A stretch of DNA of 64,000 nucleotides from WHSO01 sp963732875 (GCA_963732875.1 CAVTBD010000002.1:1178001-1242000); one strand, 5' to 3'. Counted from the first letter of the stretch, positions 8,370 to 17,644 are shown. Numbers and translations are program-made. Notes: generated from the letters alone by a model not told the origin.

Positions 8370-9602
8370 ATGGACTACGAGAAGCATTTCCGGGATGCCA
8401 TCGCGCGGCTGAAGGCGGAGGGCAACTACCGCGTCTTCGCCGACATCGAGCGCAAGGCGGGCGACTTCCCGCGCGCGGTCCGCCATGTCACCAAGGGCGA
8501 GGGCGACGCCGTCCGCGACGTCGTGGTGTGGTGCTCCAACGACTACCTCGGCATGGGCCAACATCCGGTGGTGCTGGACGCCATGGAACGGGCCATGCAC
8601 CGCTCCGGCGCCGGCGCCGGCGGCACCCGCAACATCTCGGGCACCAACCACTATCACGTGCTGCTGGAGCACGAGCTCGCCGACCTGCACGGCAAGGAAG
8701 CCGCGCTCATCTTCACCTCGGGCTACATATCCAACGAGGCGACGCTGTCGACGCTCGCACGCGTGCTGCCGGGCTGCATCGTCTACTCCGACGCCCTCAA
8801 CCACGCCTCGATGATCCAGGGCATCCGCCACTCGGGCGCTCAGAAGCGCATCTTCCACCACAGCGATCCCGACGACCTCGCCCGCCTGATGGCCGACGAC
8901 GATCCCGCCGCGCCCAAGCTGGTCGCCTTCGAGTCGGTCTACTCCATGGACGGTGACATCGCGCCCATCGGCGAAATCTGCGCCGCCGCTCGCGAGGCTG
9001 GCGCCATGACCTACCTCGATGAGGTCCACGCGGTCGGCATGTACGGCGCCCGCGGCGGCGGCATTGCCGAGCGCGACGGCGTCATGGACCAGGTCACGGT
9101 GATCGAGGGAACACTCGCCAAGGCGTTCGGCGTCATGGGCGGCTACATCACGGGCACCGCCGCGCTGGTCGATACCGTGCGCTCGTTCGCGCCGGGCTTC
9201 ATCTTCACCACCGCCCTGCCCCCCGCGGTCGCGGCCGCGGCCCATGCCAGCGTGCGCTACCTCAAGGGCTCGAACAGGGAACGCGAGCGCCACCAGGAGC
9301 GCGCGGCCACCCTCAAACGCCTGCTGCGCGAGGCCAAGCTGCCGGTCATGGACAGCCCGTCCCATATCGTGCCGGTCCTGGTGGGCGATCCGCGCCTGTG
9401 CAAGCTCGCCTCGGACGAACTGCTCGACCGCCACGGCATCTACATCCAGCCGATCAACTACCCGACCGTGCCGCGCGGCACGGAACGGCTGCGCATCACG
9501 CCGACGCCGTTCCATTCCGACGAGATGATGCATGACCTCGTCGCCGCCCTGCGGGAAGTATGGGCACGGCTCGAGATCACCGCCCGCGCTTCGGCTGCCT
9601 GA
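8370..9602 (+). CDS. hemA: 5-aminolevulinate synthase
   Basis: A 410-aa alpha-oxoamine synthase, the usual size for alphaproteobacterial ALAS. It condenses glycine with succinyl-CoA to 5-aminolevulinate, the first step of heme synthesis by the C4 pathway. Motifs: VWCSNDYLGMGQHP, GAGAGGTRNISGTNHYH, YLDEVHAVGMYG, and GTLAKAFGVMGGY with the PLP lysine. The N-terminus MDYEKHFRDAIARLKAEGNYR is ALAS-specific and sets ATG 8370 as start, although the frame is open upstream. AKB ligase or biotin synthase (KBL/BioF) are less likely because of this N-terminus. The next gene starts 4 bases after the stop. Confidence 0.95.
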   Translation: MDYEKHFRDAIARLKAEGNYRVFADIERKAGDFPRAVRHVTKGEGDAVRDVVVWCSNDYLGMGQHPVVLDAMERAMHRSGAGAGGTRNISGTNHYHVLLEHELADLHGKEAALIFTSGYISNEATLSTLARVLPGCIVYSDALNHASMIQGIRHSGAQKRIFHHSDPDDLARLMADDDPAAPKLVAFESVYSMDGDIAPIGEICAAAREAGAMTYLDEVHAVGMYGARGGGIAERDGVMDQVTVIEGTLAKAFGVMGGYITGTAALVDTVRSFAPGFIFTTALPPAVAAAAHASVRYLKGSNRERERHQERAATLKRLLREAKLPVMDSPSHIVPVLVGDPRLCKLASDELLDRHGIYIQPINYPTVPRGTERLRITPTPFHSDEMMHDLVAALREVWARLEITARASAA

Positions 9603-9606
9603 CGCG

Positions 9607-10170
9607 ATGTATCCCGACCACTCCCTGATGCCGAAGGAGGCGGTCCGCCTCGCGGCACTCGGCATGCTGGCCGAGAAGCCGCTCGCCTATGCCCAGCTCG
9701 CCGCGTCGATCCGCGACTTCACCAGTCACATCATGGGGCCTAACCTCGACCTGATGGGCAGCTCGATCCAGCTGCTCGCCGCCGAAGGCCTGATCGCGCC
9801 CGTGGGCGGCGGCGCCTGGCGCGGCGAGGCGATCAATCCCGACACCCGCCTCGCCATCACCCCCGAAGGCCGGCGCGAACTCGAGTCCCTGCTGCTCGCC
9901 ACCGTGCGGACGCCGTTCAACGACATCAACAAGCTGGTAGTGGCGCTCAAGATGCGCTTTCTCGGCCTGCTCGATCCGGACAGCCGCAAGGCGCAGATCG
10001 CGCTCATTGCTGCCGGACTCGAGGGCGAGATCGCCCGGCTCGCCAGCCTGCGCGCCCGCCGCGTGGGGGAGGCCGGCGCGGACGACACCCTGGTCGCCTG
10101 GCTCGACCACGACATCTCCCAGATCGAGGCGAGCCTCAAATGGTTCGAAGGCCTGGCGGCCCGTTCCTGA
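9607..10170 (+). CDS. winged-helix-like (PadR-type?) putative regulator, 187 aa
   Basis: The N-terminal about 85 residues look like a winged helix-turn-helix: KEAVRLAALGMLAEKPLAYA, then a recognition-helix-like segment, an LLAAEGLIAPVGG turn and a wing ending in RLAITPEGRRELESLLLA. That order (HTH, wing, ITPEGRREL) is typical of PadR/MarR-type regulators. The C-terminal half is helical and resembles the PadR dimerisation helix. It begins 4 bp after hemA, so the two are likely co-transcribed, and a role in tuning heme or respiration genes is conceivable but not shown. Confidence 0.7.
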   Translation: MYPDHSLMPKEAVRLAALGMLAEKPLAYAQLAASIRDFTSHIMGPNLDLMGSSIQLLAAEGLIAPVGGGAWRGEAINPDTRLAITPEGRRELESLLLATVRTPFNDINKLVVALKMRFLGLLDPDSRKAQIALIAAGLEGEIARLASLRARRVGEAGADDTLVAWLDHDISQIEASLKWFEGLAARS

Positions 10171-10350
10171 CCCTTTCCCCGGCGTCTTCCAAGCGCCGAA
10201 ACCCTCACCGCGATTTGACTTTACCGGCCCTCGGCCGCTCCCTAAACTCGATGCCGGAGAGCCGAGAAGAGCCCCAACCCCGCCCCGTGCCCACCCGCGT
10301 CACCACGCCGCGTAACAGCATCGATGTCGCCACGGGAACCGGCTTCCACC

Positions 10351-11118
10351 ATGACCATCGCCACGCGTTTCGTTCCTTCCCGTCCGGGTTCGCTCGTCCG
10401 TCTGCTCGGCTTTCTGGCGTGCCTGCTGGCCGGCCTGCACGCCGTGCCGGCGCGTGCCCTCGAGAAGGTCGACCTCGAGCTGATCCTGATGGTCGATGCG
10501 TCCGGCAGCATCGACGACGACGAGTTCGTCCTGCAGCGGCTCGGCTATGCCAAGGCGTTCCGGAACCCACGCGTCGTGAGCGCGATCGCTTCGGGACCGC
10601 TCGCCAAGATCGCTGTCGCCTACGTGGAATGGACCGGCCCGTTCCTGCAGGTGCCGATCGCCGACTGGACGGTGCTCAGCAGCCCGGCCTCGATCCAGGC
10701 TTTCGCCGACCGCCTCGAGAAGACCCCGCGCGAGCTGTTCTCGGGCGGTACCGCCGTCGGACATGCGATCCTCTACGGCGCCAAGTCGCTCCAGTCGAAC
10801 CAGTACGACGGCACCAGGCGGGTCATCGACGTGTCCGGCGACGGCCCCACCAACCGCGGCATTCCGGCCGCGATTGCGCGCGATCAGGCGGTCGCCCAGG
10901 GCATCACCGTCAACGGCCTGCCCGTGCTCGGCAACTATCCCGGGCTCGACGTGTTCTACCTCGACAACGTGGTGGGAGGACCCGGTTCGTTCTCGATCCC
11001 CGCGCGCAGCTTCCAGGACTTCAACTCGGCGATCCTGACCAAGCTGGTCCGGGAGGTCGCCGGCGTCGACGACGCGAACAAGGTCCAGGCCGCGCAGGCG
11101 CCCGAGGGCGAACGCTAG
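10351..11118 (+). CDS. secreted DUF1194 / von Willebrand factor A-like protein
   Basis: A 255-aa protein with an N-terminal signal peptide (hydrophobic LVRLLGFLACLLAGLHAV, cleavage likely after PARA). The mature part begins with the MIDAS-like sequence ELILMVDASGSIDDDEF (DxSxS metal site), then IDVSGDGPTNRG. This matches DUF1194, a VWA-like family of alphaproteobacteria. ATG 10351 is chosen because it gives a proper signal peptide; an upstream in-frame start adds only nine residues. Function of the family is unknown; a periplasmic protein-interaction or metal-dependent adhesion role is inferred. Confidence 0.88.
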   Translation: MTIATRFVPSRPGSLVRLLGFLACLLAGLHAVPARALEKVDLELILMVDASGSIDDDEFVLQRLGYAKAFRNPRVVSAIASGPLAKIAVAYVEWTGPFLQVPIADWTVLSSPASIQAFADRLEKTPRELFSGGTAVGHAILYGAKSLQSNQYDGTRRVIDVSGDGPTNRGIPAAIARDQAVAQGITVNGLPVLGNYPGLDVFYLDNVVGGPGSFSIPARSFQDFNSAILTKLVREVAGVDDANKVQAAQAPEGER

Positions 11119-11129
11119 GATTCCCGAAG

Positions 11130-11870
11130 TCAGAAAATGTGCTGGGCGCCGGTGACGAAGATTTCCGTGCCGGAGACGTAGCTCGCCTTCTCCGAACACA
11201 GGAAATGGATGACGTTGGCGACCTCCTCCGGCGTCCCCAGGCGCTGCAGCGGGATGCGCGGGATTAGCACCTCGGTTTCCGGCGACAGCATATCGGTGGC
11301 GATCTCGCCCGGTGCGATCGCGTTCACCCGGACGCCGAGGGCACCGAATTCGGAGGCCATCTCCCGGGTGAGAGCCGACAGCGCCGCCTTGGAGACGCTG
11401 TAGGCGGAACCGGCGAACGGATGGACCTCGTGGCCGGCGATCGAGGTGATGTTGACGACCGCGCCGCGGCCCTTGTGAAGCGCCGAGGCGAACCCGCGCG
11501 CCAGCCGGAGCGGCGTGAACAGGTTGAGCTCGAATACCTCCTTCCAGGCGGCGAGGTCGCCGTTGAGACAACCGAGCCGCTCGCGGTAGGGCGTCTTCGG
11601 TGAAATGCCCGCGTTGTTGACCAGCCCGTGGAGCGGCGCCTCGCCGAGGACTTCGAGCGCCTCGGCAACGAACCGGTCCTGATCCGCCGGCTTCGACAGA
11701 TCCGCGGTGATATGGGCCGACCAGTTGGGATCCCGCTGGCATGCGTCGGGCACAACGTCGCGCGAGCACGTGATGATGCGCCAGCCCTCGGTCGAGAATT
11801 TCTTGACCGTAGCATGGCCGATCCCCCGGCTTGCACCGGTGACGATGATGGACTTGTGGCCGTTGCTCAT
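11130..11870 (-). CDS. SDR-family NAD(P)-dependent oxidoreductase (FabG-like)
   Basis: A 246-aa classical short-chain dehydrogenase. The cofactor motif is TGASRGIGHA near residue 12, the structural motif is VNNAGIS, and the catalytic set is the Ser in NITSIAGHE plus AYSVSKAAL (YxxxK). The C-terminal region IPLQRLGTPEEVANVIHFLCS is typical of 3-oxoacyl-reductase-like members. It could reduce a ketone or oxidise an alcohol; the substrate is not deducible. It converges on the DUF1194 gene with an 11-bp gap. Confidence 0.9.
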   Translation of the reverse strand: MSNGHKSIIVTGASRGIGHATVKKFSTEGWRIITCSRDVVPDACQRDPNWSAHITADLSKPADQDRFVAEALEVLGEAPLHGLVNNAGISPKTPYRERLGCLNGDLAAWKEVFELNLFTPLRLARGFASALHKGRGAVVNITSIAGHEVHPFAGSAYSVSKAALSALTREMASEFGALGVRVNAIAPGEIATDMLSPETEVLIPRIPLQRLGTPEEVANVIHFLCSEKASYVSGTEIFVTGAQHIF

Positions 11871-11916
11871 GGCGCGAGGTTAGAGAAATTCACGCCGGCC
11901 CGCCAGCCCCGCGCCG

Positions 11917-12276
11917 TCAGCGCACGCTCACGACCCTGAACGGGTGGACCACGCCATCGTGGCCAGTAAGGGAGACGTACTCGCCTTCCTTGAAGACATG
12001 CGCCTCGAATCTGAAGAACGGCTCGTCGTCCTCCTCGCCCGGCTCGTAGGAGAATGCCCAGGTACGATGGCGGGTATGGATCAGGTAGCCCTGCTCGGGC
12101 GTCTCGTCGCCCCAGAACCGCCGCACGGTACAGGCCTGCTTGTTGGCGCGCCAGGCCTCGACGTCGATATGCCCCGCCCCATCGAGCGGCAGGACGAACT
12201 CATAGCCGTGGCGCGCACTGCCTTCCGGGAATTCTTGCGTGCGCGCGAGCTCGAGGCGGATGTTCTTTAACGACAC
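11917..12276 (-). CDS. conserved hypothetical protein, 119 aa
   Basis: I do not recognise a named family. The protein is soluble and beta-rich by pattern (YEFVLPLDGAGHIDVEAW, TWAFSYEPGEEDDEPFFRF, HVFKEGEYVSLTGHDG), with many aromatic and acidic residues and a C-terminal strand ending FRVVSVR. The start is GTG at 12276, supported by GGAGAG six bases upstream. It lies 16 bp downstream of the tandem Usp gene on the same strand, so it is likely the second gene of that operon and may share its stress regulation. Confidence 0.75.
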   Translation of the reverse strand: MSLKNIRLELARTQEFPEGSARHGYEFVLPLDGAGHIDVEAWRANKQACTVRRFWGDETPEQGYLIHTRHRTWAFSYEPGEEDDEPFFRFEAHVFKEGEYVSLTGHDGVVHPFRVVSVR

Positions 12277-12292
12277 CGATATCTCTCCGCTG

Positions 12293-13150
12293 TCAGTGGA
12301 TCATCAGCACGGGCAGGCGAGAATTCTCCAGGGCATGTTCGGTCACGCCACCAAAGATAAGCTCGCGCACCCGGCTGTGGGTGAAGGCGCCCATGACCAG
12401 AAGGTTGGCGCCGGCCTTGACTGCGGCGTTGACGATCGCCTTGCCGGTGTCGGCGCCCGGCTTGACCACGACCGCCTTGGCCTTGACCCCGTGGCGGGCG
12501 AGATATTCCACCAGCCCTTTCTGGTCGATCAACTTGCTGTCGCCGACCGAGACCGCGGTGACGCTGGTGGCACGCATCAGGAAGGGCATTGCCGCGCCTA
12601 CGGCACGGGCCGCTTCGCGGCTGCCGTTCCAGGCGATCGCGACGTTGCTGCCGACCTTGGCCGGCGGCTTGGGCGGGACCAGCAGCACCGGACGGCCGGT
12701 CTCCATGAGCGCGGTCTCTGCCACCACGCGAACGCCGGCATCGCGCGCATCACGGGCGCGGCGCACCACCACCAGGTCGTTGAGGCGCCCCTTTTCCTCG
12801 ACCACGTAATCGCTCATGCCGGTCACTTCCTCGTAGGACGCGGTCAACGCACCCTTGGCGGCCGTCTTCCCGGTCGCGGCCTTGGCCTTCTTGGCCGCGG
12901 CATCGAACGCCTTGCGCGTCTTCGTCGCCGTCGTCTCGGCCCGCTTCTCCGCCGCGGTCAGGACCTGGTCAACCAACGCCGGCGAGATGGTCTCGCCGGC
13001 AAAATCGCCAAGTGCCTGGGTCGGGTCGGCACGGAGATGAAGCGCGTTCACGTGGGCACCGAAGGTTCCCGCGAGGGCGAACGCAGCATCTAACACTTCG
13101 CCGGCCCCCTCGGAGTCGGCAAGCGGAACCAGAATGGACTTGATCGGCAT
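12293..13150 (-). CDS. universal stress protein, two tandem UspA domains with an Ala/Lys-rich linker
   Basis: A 285-aa protein starting MPIKSILVPLADSEGAGEVL, a typical Usp beginning. The first domain carries a long helical Lys/Ala-rich insert at about residues 70-110 (EKRAETTATKTRKAFDAAAK and following), predicted to be coiled or charged helix. The second Usp domain ends NLLVMGAFTHSRVRELIFGG, close to but not matching the G-x2-G-x9-G nucleotide motif because Thr replaces the second Gly, so ATP binding is doubtful. ATG 13150 is chosen over a longer frame because the fold starts there. It is paralogous to 4476-5312. Confidence 0.87.
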   Translation of the reverse strand: MPIKSILVPLADSEGAGEVLDAAFALAGTFGAHVNALHLRADPTQALGDFAGETISPALVDQVLTAAEKRAETTATKTRKAFDAAAKKAKAATGKTAAKGALTASYEEVTGMSDYVVEEKGRLNDLVVVRRARDARDAGVRVVAETALMETGRPVLLVPPKPPAKVGSNVAIAWNGSREAARAVGAAMPFLMRATSVTAVSVGDSKLIDQKGLVEYLARHGVKAKAVVVKPGADTGKAIVNAAVKAGANLLVMGAFTHSRVRELIFGGVTEHALENSRLPVLMIH

Positions 13151-13270
13151 AAGGTCTTCTCCCCTGGTGCTCGGCAACCGCTGCGGCGGCCATAGCCCTT
13201 TGTTGCTTATGGATTTTACTAGAATGGCGCCCGCACGGCAGAGTTGCAAGCCCCCCGCGCGAGGGTCGCC

Positions 13271-14281
13271 CTATTGGTGGGAATGCTCACCTTCGCCCTC
13301 GAACGTGGCACGATGCTCCATCACCCCTTCCGGGTCCTCGTGAATGATGACGCCGGCCCCCGGGAATGCGGCCCGGACCTTCGCCTCCACCTCGTCCGAG
13401 ATTTCATGGGCCCGGAGCAGCGAGATGTTCTTGTCCAGCTCCAGGTGGAACTGGATGAACGAGCGCGGTCCCGCCGAGCGCGTGCGCAGATCATGAATGT
13501 CCCGAACCTCCTTGTGGGCGCGGGCGATCGCGATGATACGGTCGCGGTCGGCCTGGTCGAGCTCTCGATCCATCAGTTCCTGCAGCGCCTTTTCCATAAT
13601 CGCCCAAGCATTCCAAAGAACGTAGAGCGCGATGCTGATGCCGAACAGCGGATCGAGATAGTTGATGCCGAGGTTGGCGCTGATCAGCAGCGAGACGATG
13701 ACGCTCGCGTGGATCAACACGTCGCCCTTGTAATGGAGCGAGTCCGCCGTGATCGCGAGTGATTTGGTGCGCCGCACGACATAGGACTGGAAAGACACCA
13801 GTGCCACCGTCACGACGATCGAGAACACCATCACCGCGATACCGATCCCCTGGCGCGCAATCGGTGCCGGCGTCACCAGCCGGTCCACGGCCTCGATCAT
13901 CAGGAACAGGGAGGAGCCCGCGACGAATGCGGCCTGCCCCAGCCCTGCGAGGGATTCCGCCTTGCCATGACCGAAGCGGTGTTCGGCGTCGGCCGGGCGC
14001 AGCGCGTTGCGAACCGCGATCAGGTTGACGATGGAAGCGGCTATGTCCATGAGCGAGTTGATCAGGGTCGACAGCACGCTGACCGAGCCCGTCATTATCC
14101 AAGCAACGGTCTTCGCCGCGATCAGGATCGCAGCCGCGGCAACCGAGGCTGCCGTCGCGACGTGCAGGAGCCGGATCGTTTCCGGCCGGATCCGCTCATA
14201 GGTCCCGGACGAAGCGCCGGCGACCTGGGACGGCGCCTGGGACGGGCGCGCCTCCTCCCGGGGTGTCGGCGACATGCTCAT
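13271..14281 (-). CDS. cation diffusion facilitator (CDF) family metal exporter
   Basis: A 336-aa CDF protein. It has about six transmembrane helices (VAAAAILIAAKTVAWIMTGS and others). The second helix carries SLMDIAASIVNLIAVRNALR and is followed by DAEHRFGHGKAESLAGL, the DxxxHxFGxGKxE signature of FieF-like members. A helix near ITADSLHYKGDVLIHASV supplies the second HxxxD-type metal site, and a cytoplasmic C-terminal domain follows. It exports divalent cations (Zn, Fe, Cd or Mn) by proton antiport. Start ATG 14281 forms a 4-base overlap with the end of pdxH, which precedes it in the same operon. Confidence 0.92.
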   Translation of the reverse strand: MSMSPTPREEARPSQAPSQVAGASSGTYERIRPETIRLLHVATAASVAAAAILIAAKTVAWIMTGSVSVLSTLINSLMDIAASIVNLIAVRNALRPADAEHRFGHGKAESLAGLGQAAFVAGSSLFLMIEAVDRLVTPAPIARQGIGIAVMVFSIVVTVALVSFQSYVVRRTKSLAITADSLHYKGDVLIHASVIVSLLISANLGINYLDPLFGISIALYVLWNAWAIMEKALQELMDRELDQADRDRIIAIARAHKEVRDIHDLRTRSAGPRSFIQFHLELDKNISLLRAHEISDEVEAKVRAAFPGAGVIIHEDPEGVMEHRATFEGEGEHSHQ

Positions 14282-14883
14282 GGGTACAACCTCTCCACGT
14301 TCCAGCCGCCCTCCCGACGCCGGAACACGATACGCTCGTGCAACCTGAACGGACGGTCGATCCAGAATTCGATGGTCTCGGGCAGCACCCGGTAACCCGA
14401 CCAGTGGGGCGGACGCGGCACCGGCCTGCCCTCGAATTCGAGGCCGTACCGGGCGAAGCGCTTCTCCAGGTCGAAGCGCTCGGCCATGGGCTCGGACTGG
14501 CGCGAAGCCCAGGCGGCGATCTGGCTGTCGCGCGGGCGCGAGGCGAAATAGGCGTCGGCTTCCGCCTTTGTGACGGTTTCGGTGACGCCGTCGATGCGCA
14601 CCTGGCGCTTCAGGCTCTTCCAATGGAATGCGAGCGATGCCTGCTGGCGCTGGCCGAGCTCATGGCCCTTGCGGCTCTCGAAGTTGGTGTAGAATACGAA
14701 ACCCCGCGCATCCCGCCCCTTGAGCAGGACCATGCGGACCGACGGCACGCCGGCGGCATCCGCCGTGGCGCAGGCCATGGCGTTGGCATCTTTCTCGTTC
14801 GCCCAGGCCTCGCGGTACCAGTCGTCGAACAGGACGAACGGATCGGCGCGTTCGAACTGGTTAGTGCCTTGATCGATCAGCAT
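14278..14883 (-). CDS. pdxH: pyridoxamine/pyridoxine 5'-phosphate oxidase
   Basis: A 201-aa FMN enzyme of typical length. Motifs: ANAMACATADAAGVPSVRMV, FYTNFESRKGHELGQ, FHWKSLKRQVRIDG, and the C-terminal family ending WNVERLYP. It oxidises pyridoxamine or pyridoxine 5'-phosphate to PLP, the cofactor used by the neighbouring aminotransferase and HemA. It is the first gene of a pdxH-CDF pair and is divergent from the lipoprotein gene (170-bp gap). Confidence 0.94.
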   Translation of the reverse strand: MLIDQGTNQFERADPFVLFDDWYREAWANEKDANAMACATADAAGVPSVRMVLLKGRDARGFVFYTNFESRKGHELGQRQQASLAFHWKSLKRQVRIDGVTETVTKAEADAYFASRPRDSQIAAWASRQSEPMAERFDLEKRFARYGLEFEGRPVPRPPHWSGYRVLPETIEFWIDRPFRLHERIVFRRREGGWNVERLYP

Positions 14884-15053
14884 GACTGTCCTGGAATCTC
14901 TCTCCGAAATCGAAGGGGCCGCCCGTGCGACCCCCTCACCCGCGCGCGGCGAATACGCTAGAATATAGGCGATCGAAGCCGCCTCTGCAGGATGTTTTTC
15001 CTGACGGTGGCGCGACTGAAAACCGTTCGCATGTTTCCGATACGAGGCCGCTC

Positions 15054-15593
15054 ATGTCCACTTCCAAGCTTGCCGGCAAAATCCTCCGCATCATTGCCGC
15101 CGCCGCCATCATGCTGCCCGTGCTCGCCTGCGCCGGGCCCAACGGCGCCGACAGCAAGGATAACGGTGCCGCGAAGGAATCACATACCGGTGAAAACGTC
15201 GGCACGATCCTCGGTGCGATCGGCGGCGCGCTGCTCGGCAGCCAGGTTGGCAAGGGCAACAGCCGCACGCTGGGCATGGTCGCGGGCGGCGCGCTCGGCG
15301 CCCTTCTCGGCAACAACCTCGGGCGCCGGTTCGATGAGCGCGACCGCGCGCTCCAGACCAAGGCGGCCGAAAAGGCCATGACGCGTCCCGTCGGACAGGC
15401 CGTACCGTGGTCCAACCCCGACAGCGGAAACTCCGGCAGCGTCACGCCGCTCAAGCAGGAAACGCGCGCCAGCGACGGTGCGACCTGCCGCTCCTTCGAG
15501 CAACGGGTCCAGACCAAGGACGGAAGCACCGCCGCCACGCAGGGCACCGCCTGCCGCGAGCCGGACGGCACATGGAAGGTCACTTCGGGCTGA
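15054..15593 (+). CDS. glycine-zipper surface lipoprotein (17-kDa antigen-like)
   Basis: A 179-aa protein with a lipoprotein-type signal: hydrophobic IIAAAAIMLPVLAC, with C25 or nearby as the lipidated cysteine (VLAC lipobox). The central segment TILGAIGGALLGSQVGKG plus GMVAGGALGALLGNNLG is a double glycine zipper (Gly-zipper 2TM). The C-terminal part with DGATCRSFEQRV and TACREPDGTWKV matches the RT0821/Lpp0805-type surface protein family. It likely sits in the outer membrane and influences envelope integrity. ATG 15054 is chosen for the signal peptide. The C-terminal cysteines may form a disulfide. Confidence 0.87.
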   Translation: MSTSKLAGKILRIIAAAAIMLPVLACAGPNGADSKDNGAAKESHTGENVGTILGAIGGALLGSQVGKGNSRTLGMVAGGALGALLGNNLGRRFDERDRALQTKAAEKAMTRPVGQAVPWSNPDSGNSGSVTPLKQETRASDGATCRSFEQRVQTKDGSTAATQGTACREPDGTWKVTSG

Positions 15594-15649
15594 GCCCCGG
15601 CGCGCCCGTCACGGTTGCACGGGGCCGCAAACCCGCGCCCGGCCAGAGT

Positions 15650-15677
15650 TTGATCACCCCCCTCTTTCGTGTAGGAT
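15650..15677 (+). promoter_or_regulatory. possible sigma-70 promoter for fabI
   Basis: TTGATC at 15650-15655, a 16-base spacer, and TAGGAT at 15672-15677. It lies 58 bases before the fabI ATG, which has an AAGAGGAG ribosome-binding site. Called only from consensus resemblance. Confidence 0.4.
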
Positions 15678-15735
15678 GCCGCGGCATCGACGCATGTGTC
15701 GGCCGGTCCCGGCCACGCTTACCAAGAGGAGAAAA

Positions 15736-16548
15736 ATGGCCACAGGCAACGGATTGCTCGCCGGAAAGAAGGGCCTGGTGATGGGGGTGGCGAACGATCG
15801 CTCGATCGCCTGGGGGATCGCGAAGGTGGCCGCCGAAAGCGGCGCGGCACTGGCGTTCAACTACCAGGGCGATGCCCTCAGGAAGCGGGTCGAGCCGCTC
15901 GCGGCCCAGCTGGGCTCCGATATCGTGCTGCCCTGCGATGTGACCGACGACGCATCGATCGATGCCCTGTTCGCCGCCGTCAAGGAGCGCTGGGGCGGAC
16001 TCGATTTCCTGGCCCATTGCATCGCCTTCTCCGACAAGAACGAGCTTACCGGCGGCTATATCGACACATCATCGGCGAATTTCGCGCGCACGCTCGACAT
16101 CTCCTGCTATTCGTTCACGGCGCTCGCGCGCCGCGCCGCCGAGATCATGCCCGACGGCGGCAGCATGCTGACGCTGACCTATTACGGCGCCGAGAAGGTC
16201 ATGCCGCACTACAACGTCATGGGCGTCGCCAAGGCGGCGCTCGAGGCGAGCGTGCGCGCGCTCGCGGTCGACCTCGGCAAGCGCCAGATCCGCGTCAACG
16301 CGATCTCCGCCGGACCGATCAAGACGCTGGCGGCGAGCGGTATCGGCGACTTCCGCTACATTCTCAAGTGGAACGAATACAACGCGCCGCTCAAGCGCAC
16401 GGTCGCCATCGAGGAAGTCGGCAGGGCCGGCACCTTCCTCCTGTCGGACTGGGCGAGCGGCGTCACCGGCGAGGTCCTGCACGTCGATTCCGGCTACCAC
16501 GTGGTCGGCATGAAAGCCGTGGACGCGCCCGACATCGCCACCGTCTGA
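15736..16548 (+). CDS. fabI: enoyl-[acyl-carrier-protein] reductase (NADH)
   Basis: A 270-aa atypical SDR. The N-terminal LLAGKKGLVMGVANDRSIAW motif is diagnostic of FabI. The active site is MLTLTYYGAEKVMPHYNVMG with VAK following, giving the Tyr-x6-Tyr-x6-Lys arrangement. The C-terminal part shows VNAISAGPIKTLAASGI, again FabI-specific. It performs the last reduction of each fatty-acid elongation cycle and is the triclosan/isoniazid-type target class. ATG 15736 follows AAGAGGAG. aroC follows 13 bp later, probably in one transcript. Confidence 0.96.
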   Translation: MATGNGLLAGKKGLVMGVANDRSIAWGIAKVAAESGAALAFNYQGDALRKRVEPLAAQLGSDIVLPCDVTDDASIDALFAAVKERWGGLDFLAHCIAFSDKNELTGGYIDTSSANFARTLDISCYSFTALARRAAEIMPDGGSMLTLTYYGAEKVMPHYNVMGVAKAALEASVRALAVDLGKRQIRVNAISAGPIKTLAASGIGDFRYILKWNEYNAPLKRTVAIEEVGRAGTFLLSDWASGVTGEVLHVDSGYHVVGMKAVDAPDIATV

Positions 16549-16561
16549 GGCCGGAAATCCC

Positions 16562-17644
16562 ATGTCCCACAATACCTTCGGCCACCTGTTCCGCGTCACC
16601 ACCTGGGGCGAGAGCCACGGGCCCGCGATCGGCTGCGTGGTCGACGGCTGCCCGCCGGGCATCCCGCTGCAGGAATCCGACCTCCAGGTGTGGCTCGACA
16701 AGCGTCGCCCGGGACAGAGCCGCTTCACCACCCAGCGCAAGGAATCGGACGCCGTCAGGATCATGTCCGGGACCTTCGAGGGCGTGACCACGGGCACCGC
16801 GATCTCGCTCATCATCGAGAACGAGGATACCCGCTCCAAGGATTACGCCGACATCAAGGACAAGTTCCGCCCCGGCCATGGCGACTACACCTACTGGAAG
16901 AAGTACGGCATCCGCGACTACCGCGGTGGCGGCCGCTCGAGCGCACGCGAAACCGCCATGCGCGTCGCCGCGGGCGGCGTCGCGCGCAAGGTGCTGGGCA
17001 CGGGCGTGCGCATCCGCGGCGCGCTGATCCAGATCGGCCCGCACGCCATCGACCGCGCGCGCTGGGACTGGAACGCCGTCGACCGGAACCCGTTCTTCTG
17101 CCCCGACGCCGAGACCGCCAAGATGTGGGAAGGCTACCTCGACGGCGTTCGCAAGGCAGGCTCGAGCGCCGGCGCCATCATCGAGGTGATCGCCGAGGGC
17201 GTGCCCGCGGGCCTCGGCGCCCCGGTCTACGGCAAGCTCGAATCCGACCTCGCCGCCGCCATGATGGGCATCAACGCGGTCAAGGGCGTCGAGATCGGCG
17301 CCGGCATGCACGCGGCCGAGCTCACCGGCGAGGTCAATGCCGACCAGATGCGCATGAAGGGCAATGACGTCGAGTTCCTGTCCAACAACGCCGGTGGCGT
17401 GCTCGCCGGCATCTCGACCGGCCAGGACGTCGTGGTGCGCTTCGCGGTCAAGCCGACCAGCTCGATCCTGACGCCCATGAAGACCGTCAACGTCCACGGC
17501 GAGAACGACGAGATCGTCACCAAGGGCCGCCACGACCCGTGCGTCGGCATCCGCGCCGTGCCGGTGGGCGAGGCCATGATGGCCAACGTGCTGGCCGACC
17601 ACCTGCTGCGCCACCGCGCCCAGTGCGGCACGGCCGGCCTCTAG
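16562..17644 (+). CDS. aroC: chorismate synthase
   Basis: A 360-aa enzyme of standard length. It converts 5-enolpyruvylshikimate-3-phosphate to chorismate with reduced FMN. Signatures: MSHNTFGHLFRVTTWGESHG at the N-terminus, RPGHGDYTYWKKYGIRDYRG, and GGRSSARETAMRVAAGG. The C-terminal signature region contains KGRHDPCVGIRAVPVGEAM. It lies directly after fabI, an arrangement seen in many alphaproteobacteria, and supplies aromatic amino acids, folate and quinones. Confidence 0.97.
   Translation: MSHNTFGHLFRVTTWGESHGPAIGCVVDGCPPGIPLQESDLQVWLDKRRPGQSRFTTQRKESDAVRIMSGTFEGVTTGTAISLIIENEDTRSKDYADIKDKFRPGHGDYTYWKKYGIRDYRGGGRSSARETAMRVAAGGVARKVLGTGVRIRGALIQIGPHAIDRARWDWNAVDRNPFFCPDAETAKMWEGYLDGVRKAGSSAGAIIEVIAEGVPAGLGAPVYGKLESDLAAAMMGINAVKGVEIGAGMHAAELTGEVNADQMRMKGNDVEFLSNNAGGVLAGISTGQDVVVRFAVKPTSSILTPMKTVNVHGENDEIVTKGRHDPCVGIRAVPVGEAMMANVLADHLLRHRAQCGTAGL

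Noticed and set aside
10300..11769. 489-codon minus-strand open frame across the DUF1194 and SDR genes
   Set aside because: It is a shadow frame typical of GC-rich DNA. The DUF1194 and SDR genes in other frames show signal peptide and catalytic motifs.
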